A stretch of DNA of 50,015 bases from Gemmatimonadota bacterium (GTDB taxonomy: Bacteria; Gemmatimonadota; Gemmatimonadetes; Gemmatimonadales; GWC2-71-9), in the NCBI GenBank assembly GCA_003221005.1, contig QHTZ01000080.1:1-50015 (forward strand), given 5' to 3'. Of this stretch, positions 9,669-17,504 are shown piece after piece; the first letter of the stretch is position 1, and each line of letters starts with the position of its first letter. Made by a program: the position numbers and the translations under genes. Below the pieces are notes generated by a model that saw only the letters and a program-made list of their open reading frames with translations, was not told where the DNA came from and searched no databases.

Positions 9669-11039
9669 GTGTCGCGGCTGACCGTCATCGCGATCTCCGA
9701 CGCGTTCGGAAAGTTCTGGAGCGACCTCGCGAAGGATCTCGACGTCGCCCTCGACGTCCTCGGTCCGGCGGACGCCGTCCCGGCTCGGCCCGAAACGGCC
9801 GCCGTCGTCGTCGCGGCGGGCGGCGCCGAGCGGGAAGCCATCCAGTGGCTCGAGACCCATGCGGTCTCGCCCAGACTACCGGTGCTGGTGGTGGGCACTG
9901 ATCCCGGCCGGCGCACCGCCATGCACGTCGTCACCCGCGGTGCGACCGACTACTTCGCCCTTCCGGACGATCTCGAGATCTTCCGCAATGCGGTCACGGC
10001 CGCGCTCAACGGCGGGCGAGCACGGGCGGCGCCCGCGGCGAACGGTCACGCCGATGCGTTCGCCGCTATTGTGGGCGAGAGTCAGTCCATGAAGCAGGCT
10101 CTCGCCCGCGCGGCCCGACTCCTGCCACACCGGAGCGCGAGCGCCCTGATCGTCGGGGAGACGGGGACTGGGAAGGAGCTCCTCGCGCGGGCGATCCACG
10201 CTGGCGGGCCACGCCGCGGTGCCCCGTTCGTCGCCGTCAACTGCTCGGCGTTCCCGGAGCACCTCATCGAGTCCGAGTTGTTCGGTCACGAGCGCGGCTC
10301 GTTCACTGACGCCCACGCGGCCAAGCCCGGGCTGTTCGAGGTGGCGGACACCGGGACACTGTTCCTCGACGAGATCGGCGACCTGCCCCTCAGTCTCCAG
10401 GCCAAGCTGCTGCGGGTGCTGGAGGACAAAGAGATCCGCCGGGTCGGAGGGACGAAATCGCGCACGGTCGACGTACGCATTCTGGCGGCGACCCACGAAC
10501 ATCTCCCGGAGCGGGTTCGCGAAGGGAGTTTTCGGGACGACCTCTTCTTCCGCTTGAGCACCGTCGTGCTCACGCTGCCGCCCCTGAGAGAGCGGGGCGA
10601 CGACGTCATCCTCGTCGCGACGGCACTGCTCCAGCGGCTCGCTGCAGAGCACGGCCTGCCTGTGCCAGCGTTGACGCCGGACGTGCGCGCTCAGCTCCGG
10701 GGCCATGCTTGGCCCGGGAACGTGCGCGAGCTCAAGAACGCCCTGGAACGGGCGCTGTTGCTGTCCGCGGCGGGCGAGTTGAACGCCGACGAGCTCCTGC
10801 CGCCTGCCGAACCACAGGTGCAAGGCGACAGACCCATACCCTTCCCCGCGCCGCTGGACCAGATCACGGCCGCCGCGGCCCGCGCCACCCTGAGGTTGTG
10901 CGGCGGCAATCGTAGCGAGTCGGCCCGCCGGCTGTTGATTTCTCCCCGGCGGCTGCGGCGTTTGCTGAGTGGCCGCGGTGACGCGGGCGCGGACCTCGGA
11001 GAAGGCGACCTGGAGCAACCGACCGCTCTCTCGATGTAG
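9669..11039 (+). CDS. Sigma-54-type AAA+ transcription activator with degenerate receiver
   Basis: 456 aa from a GTG, 9 bases after the TPR gene. Residues 1-115 resemble a receiver fold, but the usual phospho-Asp is missing (ETAAVVVAAGG) and the switch Lys is lost (DYFALPDD). The AAA+ domain follows: Walker A VGETGTGKELLARAIHAG near residue 162, NCSAFPEHLIESELFGHERG, Walker B TGTLFLDEIGDLPLSLQAK, and an arginine-finger region ending LPPLRERGDDV. The sigma-54 contact loop reads GSFTDA instead of GAFTGA. The C-terminus is a Fis-type HTH (ATLRLCGGNRSESARRLLIS). It probably activates sigma-54 promoters, but control by phosphorylation is unlikely; partner binding, perhaps the TPR protein, is more plausible. 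Confidence 0.9.
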   Translation: MSRLTVIAISDAFGKFWSDLAKDLDVALDVLGPADAVPARPETAAVVVAAGGAEREAIQWLETHAVSPRLPVLVVGTDPGRRTAMHVVTRGATDYFALPDDLEIFRNAVTAALNGGRARAAPAANGHADAFAAIVGESQSMKQALARAARLLPHRSASALIVGETGTGKELLARAIHAGGPRRGAPFVAVNCSAFPEHLIESELFGHERGSFTDAHAAKPGLFEVADTGTLFLDEIGDLPLSLQAKLLRVLEDKEIRRVGGTKSRTVDVRILAATHEHLPERVREGSFRDDLFFRLSTVVLTLPPLRERGDDVILVATALLQRLAAEHGLPVPALTPDVRAQLRGHAWPGNVRELKNALERALLLSAAGELNADELLPPAEPQVQGDRPIPFPAPLDQITAAAARATLRLCGGNRSESARRLLISPRRLRRLLSGRGDAGADLGEGDLEQPTALSM

Positions 11040-11105
11040 TCGTAGTCACGCCGTCCCGCCATCCGCAGTGGGTGCTACCACACCTGGTTCAAACCGACCC
11101 AGCTC

Positions 11106-11124
11106 CAGGGTCAAAACGACCCTG
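11106..11124. promoter_or_regulatory. Perfect 7-bp inverted repeat upstream of lipoprotein 2
   Basis: CAGGGTC (11106-11112) and GACCCTG (11118-11124) flank AAAAC. It lies in the 226-base gap between the sigma-54-type activator and the next lipoprotein. There is no T-run, so it is not a standard terminator; an operator or mRNA hairpin is possible. Just upstream is a smaller repeat, GGTT-CA-AACC. No convincing -24/-12 promoter was found in the gap. Confidence 0.35.
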
Positions 11125-11265
11125 TGGCCCGGCTCACAAATCAGTCCTCCTGTCGCAACTCGTGAAAAATCAACTGGCAACATCGCACGCCGGAAGCGGG
11201 AACGGTTCCTGCTCTGACCCATGCCGAACGCGCCCGGTAGCGCACCCTTGGACTCGGAGAATCGT

Positions 11266-11868
11266 ATGTCCGTCCGCCGTTTCCGGATCCCGCTCGCATT
11301 GTTCGCCAGCGCGATCGCGGCAGCATTGAGTTGCGGGGATCCATCGCCGGCTGGGGTCAGCCTCCTGAGGCCAGTCCTCCAGAAGGGAGGCAAGGACTCG
11401 TCAACCTCAACGTCGACCACGACGTCGAGCAAGACCGGCCTGGTGCGCTGCGGGCAAACGTATGACTCCGTCACGAAGCTGATTGGACCCAGGGGCGACA
11501 CGCTGCGCGTTGGCCCCCACATTTTCTGGGTCGATTCGCTGGTCCTCGCCGACACCGTCCGCATCACCGCAGTGGCGCCCACTGACACTGTCCGCTGGGT
11601 TCGCTTCCGACCCGACGGACTCAGCTTCCCGCCTAACGCCGTCGACGTGTCGAACGGAATGAGCTCCGGTGCGCTCCTCTATACCAACTACAAAGATTGT
11701 GGCACGCCGTTGAGTGCTACGTTGCAGATCGCCCAGGTCAGCGACTCACTGACCATCCTGGGGTACCTGCAAACGTTTGTCCAAGCCAGAAAGAACTCCT
11801 GGAGTCAAGCGAATCAATATGTCATCGCGTTGCTGCCGCATTTCTCGAACTACGCCCTTGCCTGGTAG
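11266..11868 (+). CDS. Lipoprotein 2 of the cluster, ZU5-like
   Basis: 200 aa from the ATG at 11266, with CGGAG upstream; a start 45 bases earlier would add a non-signal extension. The lipobox is ASAIAAALSC (lipid Cys23), followed by a Ser/Thr/Lys-rich linker (SSTSTSTTTSSKTG). The core KLIGPRGDTLRVGPHIFWV, then DTVRITAVAPTDTVRWVRF and RPDGLSFPPNAVDVS, resembles bacterial ZU5 domains. The protein ends LLPHFSNYALAW. Its partner of the same type is at 15205. It lacks the dockerin-like insert seen in the other three family members. It is probably membrane-anchored and extracytoplasmic, with unknown function. Confidence 0.8.
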   Translation: MSVRRFRIPLALFASAIAAALSCGDPSPAGVSLLRPVLQKGGKDSSTSTSTTTSSKTGLVRCGQTYDSVTKLIGPRGDTLRVGPHIFWVDSLVLADTVRITAVAPTDTVRWVRFRPDGLSFPPNAVDVSNGMSSGALLYTNYKDCGTPLSATLQIAQVSDSLTILGYLQTFVQARKNSWSQANQYVIALLPHFSNYALAW

Positions 11869-11909
11869 GACTGGCGTTGCCCTCTAGAGCCCGTTCTTAA
11901 GGAGGAGAT

Positions 11910-12524
11910 GTGTTGAGACCGCGACTCTGGTGGCCGCTCGTGATCCTGCTGGCGGTCGGGGGCTGCCGCGACGTGGCAGCGCCGCTCGCCGGGCATAGCT
12001 TTGCCGGTCCCGAGCTCGAGGTGCTGGACGGGCTGCACATCCTGCAGCAGTCGCCGACCGCGCCCCCGCTTGAGACCTACCAGGTGTCGTTCTGGGCTCG
12101 CCATAACCGGGAAACCACGGTCGCGGTAGACTACCAGTCCGGCCAGCCGTTCATCCGTTTCCACATCCCCAAGTTCGGGTTGAAGTGGGCCCCCAATGGG
12201 GCGCGTTTGTGGGGCGGCGACTCGGTCTTCATCACGCTGACGCTCGATACGCTCAACCTCGCCGTCGATTTCCAGCCATCCGGCGTGGTGTTTTCCAAGG
12301 TGTTCGCGCCGCAACTGGTGATTTACTACGAGAATGCGAATCCGGATCTGAACGGCGACGGGGTCGTCGACGACAGCGATCAGACGCTGGCGCAGCAGCT
12401 GACCATCTGGGGCAATTCCACGAATACGCAGGGCTGGTTCAAGGTAGTGTCGAAGAGCGACACGACGCAGCAATACGTCGTGGGTGACATCTACCACTTC
12501 TCTCAGTACGCGATCTGTTGGTAG
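11910..12524 (+). CDS. Lipoprotein 3 of the cluster, dockerin-like calcium motif
   Basis: 204 aa from the GTG at 11910 just after AAGGAGGAG; the TTG at 11913 is an alternative. Signal and lipobox are PLVILLAVGGCRD (lipid Cys19). The core reads TYQVSFWARHNRETTVAVDY, GDSVFITLTLDTLNLAVDF, QPSGVVFSKVFAPQLVIYY, then NPDLNGDGVVDDSDQTLAQQ, a DxNxDGxxDxxD calcium-type loop. The end is VGDIYHFSQYAICW. It is closely related to the next gene, 20 bases downstream, so the pair looks like a tandem duplication. No cohesin or cellulosome gene is nearby, so a scaffold role is not supported. Confidence 0.8.
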   Translation: MLRPRLWWPLVILLAVGGCRDVAAPLAGHSFAGPELEVLDGLHILQQSPTAPPLETYQVSFWARHNRETTVAVDYQSGQPFIRFHIPKFGLKWAPNGARLWGGDSVFITLTLDTLNLAVDFQPSGVVFSKVFAPQLVIYYENANPDLNGDGVVDDSDQTLAQQLTIWGNSTNTQGWFKVVSKSDTTQQYVVGDIYHFSQYAICW

Positions 12525-12544
12525 CCGGGGCGAGAGGACCGAAC

Positions 12545-13183
12545 ATGACGGCCAAACTCTGGTTGCGGCTCGCGATCCTGCTGCCGCTGGCGGGATGTCG
12601 CGATGCGGCAGCGCCTGTCGACCCGCAGGACGTCGTCGGTCCCGAGCTCAGCAAGGCGGCTTGGTCCCGGCAGATCCCCATCCTGCAGCAGTCGCGGACC
12701 GCGCCCCCGCTCGAGACCTACCAGGTCTCGTTCTGGGCCTACAGAGGCCAGGCGTCGACGGTCACGGTGAACTACCAGCCGGTCTCGGGCCAATCGGTTG
12801 GCCAACCGTTCCTTCGCTTGGACATCTCCAAGAATGGGCTGAAGGCCGGCGCCGGCGGGAAGTCCTTGAAGCGGGGCGACTCGGTTGCCGTCACCCTCAC
12901 CATCGATCCGGTCCGCTTCTCAGTGGAGTTCGAGCCTAGCGGGGTGTTGTTCTCCAAAAACTTCCCGGCAAACCTGACCATCTGGTATGAGAACGCGAAT
13001 CCCGATCTGAACGACGACGGGGTCGTGGACGCCACGGATCAGGCGCTGGAGCAGCAGCTCGCCTTCTGGTACCACGCCGTGAAGCAGCACGCCTGGTCGA
13101 GGCTGTCGTCCACGAACGACACCACGCAGGAAAGCGTTTCGACCGCCCTGTATCACTTCTCTCAGTACGCGATTTGTTGGTAG
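12545..13183 (+). CDS. Lipoprotein 4 of the cluster, tandem paralogue of the preceding gene
   Basis: 212 aa from the ATG at 12545, with GAGAGGA upstream. The lipobox is LAILLPLAGCRD (lipid Cys18). It shares with the previous gene the segments LQQSRTAPPLETYQVSFWA, LTIDPVRFSVEFEPSGVLFS, IWYENANPDLNDDGVVDATD and the end LYHFSQYAICW. The two differ mainly between the lipobox and residue 40 and in the middle loop. The TPR paralogue begins 15 bases downstream, after GAGGGGGA, so lipoprotein and TPR gene are probably translated from one message. Confidence 0.8.
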   Translation: MTAKLWLRLAILLPLAGCRDAAAPVDPQDVVGPELSKAAWSRQIPILQQSRTAPPLETYQVSFWAYRGQASTVTVNYQPVSGQSVGQPFLRLDISKNGLKAGAGGKSLKRGDSVAVTLTIDPVRFSVEFEPSGVLFSKNFPANLTIWYENANPDLNDDGVVDATDQALEQQLAFWYHAVKQHAWSRLSSTNDTTQESVSTALYHFSQYAICW

Positions 13184-13198
13184 AGGGGGAAGCCCACG

Positions 13199-15208
13199 AT
13201 GCCTACATCGTCACTCGTAGTCGACAAAGCCCGGCAGCTCGTCGCGGCCGGGCACCACGCCGAGGTCGTCGAGTACCTGGGCGCACGCGCGGGGAGTGAG
13301 CTCGAGGATTCGCCGAGCCTCGCGTTGCTGTACGGGACCGCGCAGGCGCGGCTCGGGCGGCATACTGAAGGGTTGCGGTGGCTGGACCGGGCCCTGGACC
13401 AGGCGCGCCAGCGGGACGAGCAGGCGATCGAGCGGCGCGTGCTCAACGCGCGCGGCGCGCTCGCCCTCGTCAGCGGGCGGATCGACGAGGCGGCGGACTA
13501 CTTCACGCAGGCCCTCATGGTCGCAAGCGGCGAAGGCGACCACACCATGGCTGGTCGCTGCTCCAACAATTTGGGCATCATCAGCAACATGCGGGGACGG
13601 CACGCCGAGGCCATCGGATCCTGGGAGGTCGCCATCGCGGCGTTCGAGCGGGCGGGTTTGCGAGAGGGCGTCGCCGCGTGCCGCCACAACCTGGGGATCG
13701 CGTACCGGGAACAGGGGGCGCTCGACCGCGCGCTGGTAGAGGCCGACCGGGCCGTCGTGGAAGCCGAAACGGTCGGGGACGACACGCTGAAGGCGCTGGC
13801 GCTGCGGGGGCGAGCGGAGATCCGCGCAGTCGGGGGCGAGCTCGAGCTGGCGCGGCGCGACCTGGCCCAGGTGCGGGAGATTCGCGACCGCCTGCCCAAT
13901 CCCGTGGGCGAGGCCGAGGATCGCCGTGTCGCAGCGTCGCTGCTGGCGGCCGACGCCCACTCGGCGGCTGCTGAGGGGATGCTGCGCGACGTGATCACGC
14001 GGGCGGAGGCACACGGGCTGCCTCAGCTGCTGGCCGAGGCGACGCGGGACCTGGCCGTGGTGCTGCGTGGGACCGGGCGAAACCCCGAAGCCCAGGAGGC
14101 TGCGCGGAAGGCGAGGACGATCTTCGCCCAGCTGGGAGCCGAAGGGGAAATCCGCAATCTCGCCCGGCAGGACTGGGACGACGATTTCGCGGCCGAGCTG
14201 CGGCAATCGCTGGCGCCGCTCCACGCGGCGCAGGAGCTGGCCGACGCGGGGCGCTACGCCGAGCTCCTGACGTATTTGCGCGTGCGCCCGCAGGACGAGC
14301 TTGAGCAGTCGCCCATGCTGGCCCTGCTCTGCGGTATCGGCCACAGCCGGCTCGGACGCCTAGACCTGGGCCGGCGGTGGGCCATGGTTGCCCTAACGCG
14401 GGCGCGGGTGTTGGGGGATCGAGCGCTGGAGGTGCGGGGACTCAACGTGTGCGGGGTGATCGCGGTGGAGCGGGGTGGCATCAGCGAAGCCACGGATTTC
14501 TTCGCGCAGGCGCAGGAGGAGGCGATGCAGAACAACGATATGGCGGCGGTCGGGCGGTGCGCCAACAACCTCGGCGCCATCGCCAACATGCAGGGAGATT
14601 ACGGCCGCGCCGTGGGGGCGTACACCCGAGCGATCGCCGCGTACCAGCAGGCCCGCTACCACCGCGGCATCGTCGAATCGCAGCACAATCTCGGGATCAC
14701 GTACCGCGAGCAAGGGCGTCTAGACCAAGCGATGCAGGCCGCCGACGCAGCGGTGCGGGAGGCCGAGCGCCTGGGCGACCGGCAGCTCAAGGCCCAGGCT
14801 CTCGCCGGTCGGGCGGAGACCCTCGTCGTATGGGGTGAGCCCGAGGTCGCGATCCGAGAAGCAGAGCGTGCGTTGGCGCTGCACCGTGAGCTCAAGGATG
14901 CCGTCCTCGAGACCGAGGACCTCCGGATCCTTGCCGTGGGGTTGGGCAGTGCTGGCAGGACGCAAGACGCCGAAGACGTGCTGCGGGAGGTGATCGACCG
15001 CGCGACGCGGCACCAGCGGCCCCTGCTCGTCGCCACCGCGCAGCGCGACCTCGCGCATTTGCTGGCGCGTAAAGGCGACGTCTCGCTGGCGAAGCAGGTG
15101 GCGCAGATCGCCCGCGCGGCGTTCGACCGGCTGGGGGCGAAGGTGGAGATCGAGAAGCTGGACGCGTTGCTCCGACGTGTCGCCTACAAGCAGGAGTGTC
15201 GGCAGTGA
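13199..15208 (+). CDS. Large TPR protein, paralogue of the one at 7668
   Basis: 669 aa, beginning MPTSSLVVDKARQLVAAGHH, nearly the same start as the TPR gene at 7668, and alignable along its whole length. The same two-half structure is present, with junction ARQDWDDDFAAELRQSLAPL. TPR-like units include RCSNNLGIISNMRGRHAEAI, RHNLGIAYREQGALDRALVE and RCANNLGAIANMQGDYGRAV. No signal, membrane or catalytic segment is seen. Its stop overlaps the GTG of the next lipoprotein (GTGA), implying coupled translation. The gene pair lipoprotein-TPR is thus repeated in the locus (6666-7668 and 12545-13199). Which ligand each TPR protein binds is unknown. Confidence 0.85.
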   Translation: MPTSSLVVDKARQLVAAGHHAEVVEYLGARAGSELEDSPSLALLYGTAQARLGRHTEGLRWLDRALDQARQRDEQAIERRVLNARGALALVSGRIDEAADYFTQALMVASGEGDHTMAGRCSNNLGIISNMRGRHAEAIGSWEVAIAAFERAGLREGVAACRHNLGIAYREQGALDRALVEADRAVVEAETVGDDTLKALALRGRAEIRAVGGELELARRDLAQVREIRDRLPNPVGEAEDRRVAASLLAADAHSAAAEGMLRDVITRAEAHGLPQLLAEATRDLAVVLRGTGRNPEAQEAARKARTIFAQLGAEGEIRNLARQDWDDDFAAELRQSLAPLHAAQELADAGRYAELLTYLRVRPQDELEQSPMLALLCGIGHSRLGRLDLGRRWAMVALTRARVLGDRALEVRGLNVCGVIAVERGGISEATDFFAQAQEEAMQNNDMAAVGRCANNLGAIANMQGDYGRAVGAYTRAIAAYQQARYHRGIVESQHNLGITYREQGRLDQAMQAADAAVREAERLGDRQLKAQALAGRAETLVVWGEPEVAIREAERALALHRELKDAVLETEDLRILAVGLGSAGRTQDAEDVLREVIDRATRHQRPLLVATAQRDLAHLLARKGDVSLAKQVAQIARAAFDRLGAKVEIEKLDALLRRVAYKQECRQ

Positions 15209-15696
15209 AAGTCGTCCGTCTCCCCGTGGTCGCGCTGGTCGCCGTGGCGCTGGCGTTTGCGTGCGAGCGCTCGGACCCCGCCGCCCCTAGGCTGCTCGCG
15301 AACCTGGCCAAGACCGGGGGGCTGCTGCCATGCAAGCCGCTCGGCTACGACTCCGCCACGCAACGGATCGGCCCTGCGGGCGGGGTGCTCAAGATAGCCA
15401 AGTACAACCTTGTCATTCCCGCGGGCGCGCTGGTCGCGGCAGTGAGCATCACTGCGGTGGCGCCCTCGGACACGGTGAACCGGGTCGAGCTCCGGCCCGA
15501 GGGCCTCGCCTTCAGCCGACCCGCCGTCCTCACGATGAGCTACGGGAACTGCAAGGTGATCCCGCAGTCCAAGCAGATCGCCTACACCACCGACTCCTTG
15601 GTGATCATCCAGTTCGTGCCTTCATCGGACAGCCCGATGGCCAAGCTCGTCACCGGGGAGCTGAGTCATTTCTCGAACTATGCGCTGGCGTGGTAG
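15205..15696 (+). CDS. Lipoprotein 5 of the cluster, ZU5-like
   Basis: 163 aa from the GTG at 15205, which overlaps the upstream TGA; CAGGAG is 8 bases before. The lipobox is VALAFACERS (lipid Cys20). The core RIGPAGGVLKIAKYNLVIPA and GALVAAVSITAVAPSDTVNR is a good ZU5-type match. It is followed by VELRPEGLAFSRPAVLTMSY and the end ELSHFSNYALAW. It is the partner of the protein at 11266 and shorter because it lacks the Ser/Thr linker. The HD-GYP gene begins 7 bases after the stop. It is probably on the periplasmic side or outer membrane. Confidence 0.8.
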   Translation: MKVVRLPVVALVAVALAFACERSDPAAPRLLANLAKTGGLLPCKPLGYDSATQRIGPAGGVLKIAKYNLVIPAGALVAAVSITAVAPSDTVNRVELRPEGLAFSRPAVLTMSYGNCKVIPQSKQIAYTTDSLVIIQFVPSSDSPMAKLVTGELSHFSNYALAW

Positions 15697-15702
15697 GCTG
15701 AT

Positions 15703-17361
15703 GTGACCCTGGCGACCAAGGCACTCCGTCCCGCCCGTCCCGATCCCGGGGGTTCGCAGTGCGCTCCCGCGGGCCTGGTCCGGGAGGCACGCGAGCGCCA
15801 GCGGGCGGGCAGCATCCCGGAGGCGATCGCCTGCTACGAAGCGGCGATCGCGGCGGCCGAGCGTGCGGGGAAGCGCGCGGTGCTGGCCGAGGCGCTGCGG
15901 CGGCTCGCAGTGGTGCGTCATCACCGGAACGAATCGGTCGCGGCGCGCGCACTCTGCACCCGGAGCTACGCGGTCGCGCGGGAAGCGGGGCACGATCTGC
16001 TCGCCGCGGAGGCGCTCAACACGCAAGGATGTCTCGATCTCAGTGCGGGGGCGCTGGCCGAGGCGCGGCAAGACTTCGTGCGCGCGGTCGAGCTCGCGCG
16101 CGACAACCGTGAGTTGGGCGCGCGGGTTGAACAGAACCTCGGTGTGCTCGCGAACATCCAGGGGGACTTCGAGGAAGCGCTCGTCCGTTACCGCCGCTCC
16201 CTCGACGCCTACCAGGCGGCGCGCGACGAGCACGGCTGCGCGATCGTGTACCACAACCTCGGCATGACGAGCACCGACCGCGGGGAGCTGGAGCAGGCGG
16301 ATCGGTACTTCCAGCAGTGCTTCGAGATCGCCCGGCGCACCGGGGACGCCAACCTCCAGGGACTCTGCCTCGTGAACCACGCCGAGGTACACCTCACCCG
16401 CGGGCGGTTCAATGACGCGCATCGCGCCGCCGAGGCGGGCCTTGCGCTGTTCGATCGGCTCGACGCGTGGAGCGAGAAGGCCGAGGCCTATCGGATGCTG
16501 GGTATGGTATACCGGGAGACGGGTCGCACCGCCCTCGCCGAATCGCGGCTCCGCTCGGCCATCGAACTCTCAGTGAGCGCGGGCTCCCCGCTCAACGAGG
16601 CGGAGGCCTCGCGCGAGCTCGCCATCCTGTATCAGGGCATGGGCCGGAACCAGGAGGCCCTGAGCCTGCTCAATGCCGCGCACCGCCTGTTCCGGCGACT
16701 CGACGCGCGCGTGGATCTCGTTCACGTCGACGGCAAGATGGCCGAGCTCGAGGCTGCGTACCTCGCCGTCGTGCGCGAGTGGGGGCAGTCGATCGAGTCG
16801 AGCGACACCTACACGTTCGGCCACTGCGAGCGCGTGGCTCGGCACGCCGTGGCGGTCGCGCGGGCCCTCGGCTCAGACGCGCAAGCGCAGACCACCATCC
16901 GCCTGGGCGCCTACCTCCACGACGTGGGCAAGGTGCGAGTCCCGCGCGTGATCCTATGCAAGCCGGGCCCGCTGACCCGCGACGAGTTCGCGGTGGTGCA
17001 GATGCACCCGATCTGGGGCATCGAGCTCCTCGCCGGCGTGGAGTTCCCCTGGGACCTGAAGTCCATCATCCGCTGGCACCACGAGCGCTATGACGGGACT
17101 GGTTACCCGGATCGCCTGCGGGGAGAGGAGATCCCACGTTCCGCCCAAATCGTGGGAATTGCAGACGTGTACGACGCCATGACGACCACGCGTCCGTACC
17201 GCCCGGCGTTCTCGCACGCGGCGGCGCTCGCGCAGATGGAGGAAGGCCGGGAGATGTGGTCGGAGGCGGTGTACAGCGCCTTCCTTGCGTCAGTGGCCCA
17301 GCGACAAGCCCTGGAAACGGGGCCCGCGCCTGGCAGGCACCCCCAGTTGTCCCTGGTCTAA
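15703..17361 (+). CDS. TPR-HD-GYP protein, probable cyclic-di-GMP phosphodiesterase
   Basis: 552 aa from a GTG 7 bases after the lipoprotein stop. Residues 25-350 are TPR units related to the two large TPR proteins (EQNLGVLANIQGDFEEALVR; YHNLGMTSTDRGELEQADRY). Residues 360-530 form an HD-GYP domain: GHCERVARHAVAVARAL, the metal-binding YLHDVGKVRVPRVIL near residue 405, MHPIWGIELL, HHERYDGTGYPDRLRGEEIP near 459, and IVGIADVYDAMTTTRPYRP. All key HD and GYP residues are present, so c-di-GMP hydrolysis is likely. No membrane helix is seen. It is the last gene before the second tRNA fragment and the probable output of the cluster. Confidence 0.92.
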   Translation: MTLATKALRPARPDPGGSQCAPAGLVREARERQRAGSIPEAIACYEAAIAAAERAGKRAVLAEALRRLAVVRHHRNESVAARALCTRSYAVAREAGHDLLAAEALNTQGCLDLSAGALAEARQDFVRAVELARDNRELGARVEQNLGVLANIQGDFEEALVRYRRSLDAYQAARDEHGCAIVYHNLGMTSTDRGELEQADRYFQQCFEIARRTGDANLQGLCLVNHAEVHLTRGRFNDAHRAAEAGLALFDRLDAWSEKAEAYRMLGMVYRETGRTALAESRLRSAIELSVSAGSPLNEAEASRELAILYQGMGRNQEALSLLNAAHRLFRRLDARVDLVHVDGKMAELEAAYLAVVREWGQSIESSDTYTFGHCERVARHAVAVARALGSDAQAQTTIRLGAYLHDVGKVRVPRVILCKPGPLTRDEFAVVQMHPIWGIELLAGVEFPWDLKSIIRWHHERYDGTGYPDRLRGEEIPRSAQIVGIADVYDAMTTTRPYRPAFSHAAALAQMEEGREMWSEAVYSAFLASVAQRQALETGPAPGRHPQLSLV

Positions 17362-17426
17362 CCGTCCTGAGCTGGCGCCGTAGGAGATCGATCGCTGCGT
17401 TTCGAGCCCGGTGCAGCTACATTGGT

Positions 17427-17474
17427 GCTGCGTTGCAACCAGTGTGTCGCGGGTTCGAATCCCGTCCGCTCCAT
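17427..17474 (+). repeat. tRNA 3'-end fragment, direct-repeat copy 2
   Basis: The segment GCTGCGTTGCAACCAG, then a T-arm with loop TTCGAAT and acceptor strand CCGCTCC plus A, ends at 17474. The last 24 bases equal 5881-5904, and TTGCAACCAG further upstream also matches. The 5' half of a tRNA is missing here too. Both copies are preceded by a GCTACAT word. The 11,570-base spacing brackets the lipoprotein/TPR cluster. Confidence 0.75.
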
Positions 17475-17504
17475 TCGCCCTAGGTCGACCACCGAGGAGG
17501 CAAT

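Noticed and set aside
11150..11200. CTGGCAAC...GCACGC as a -24/-12 promoter upstream of lipoprotein 2
   Set aside because: Spacing between GG and GC is 11, not 10, and the -12 element is wrong.
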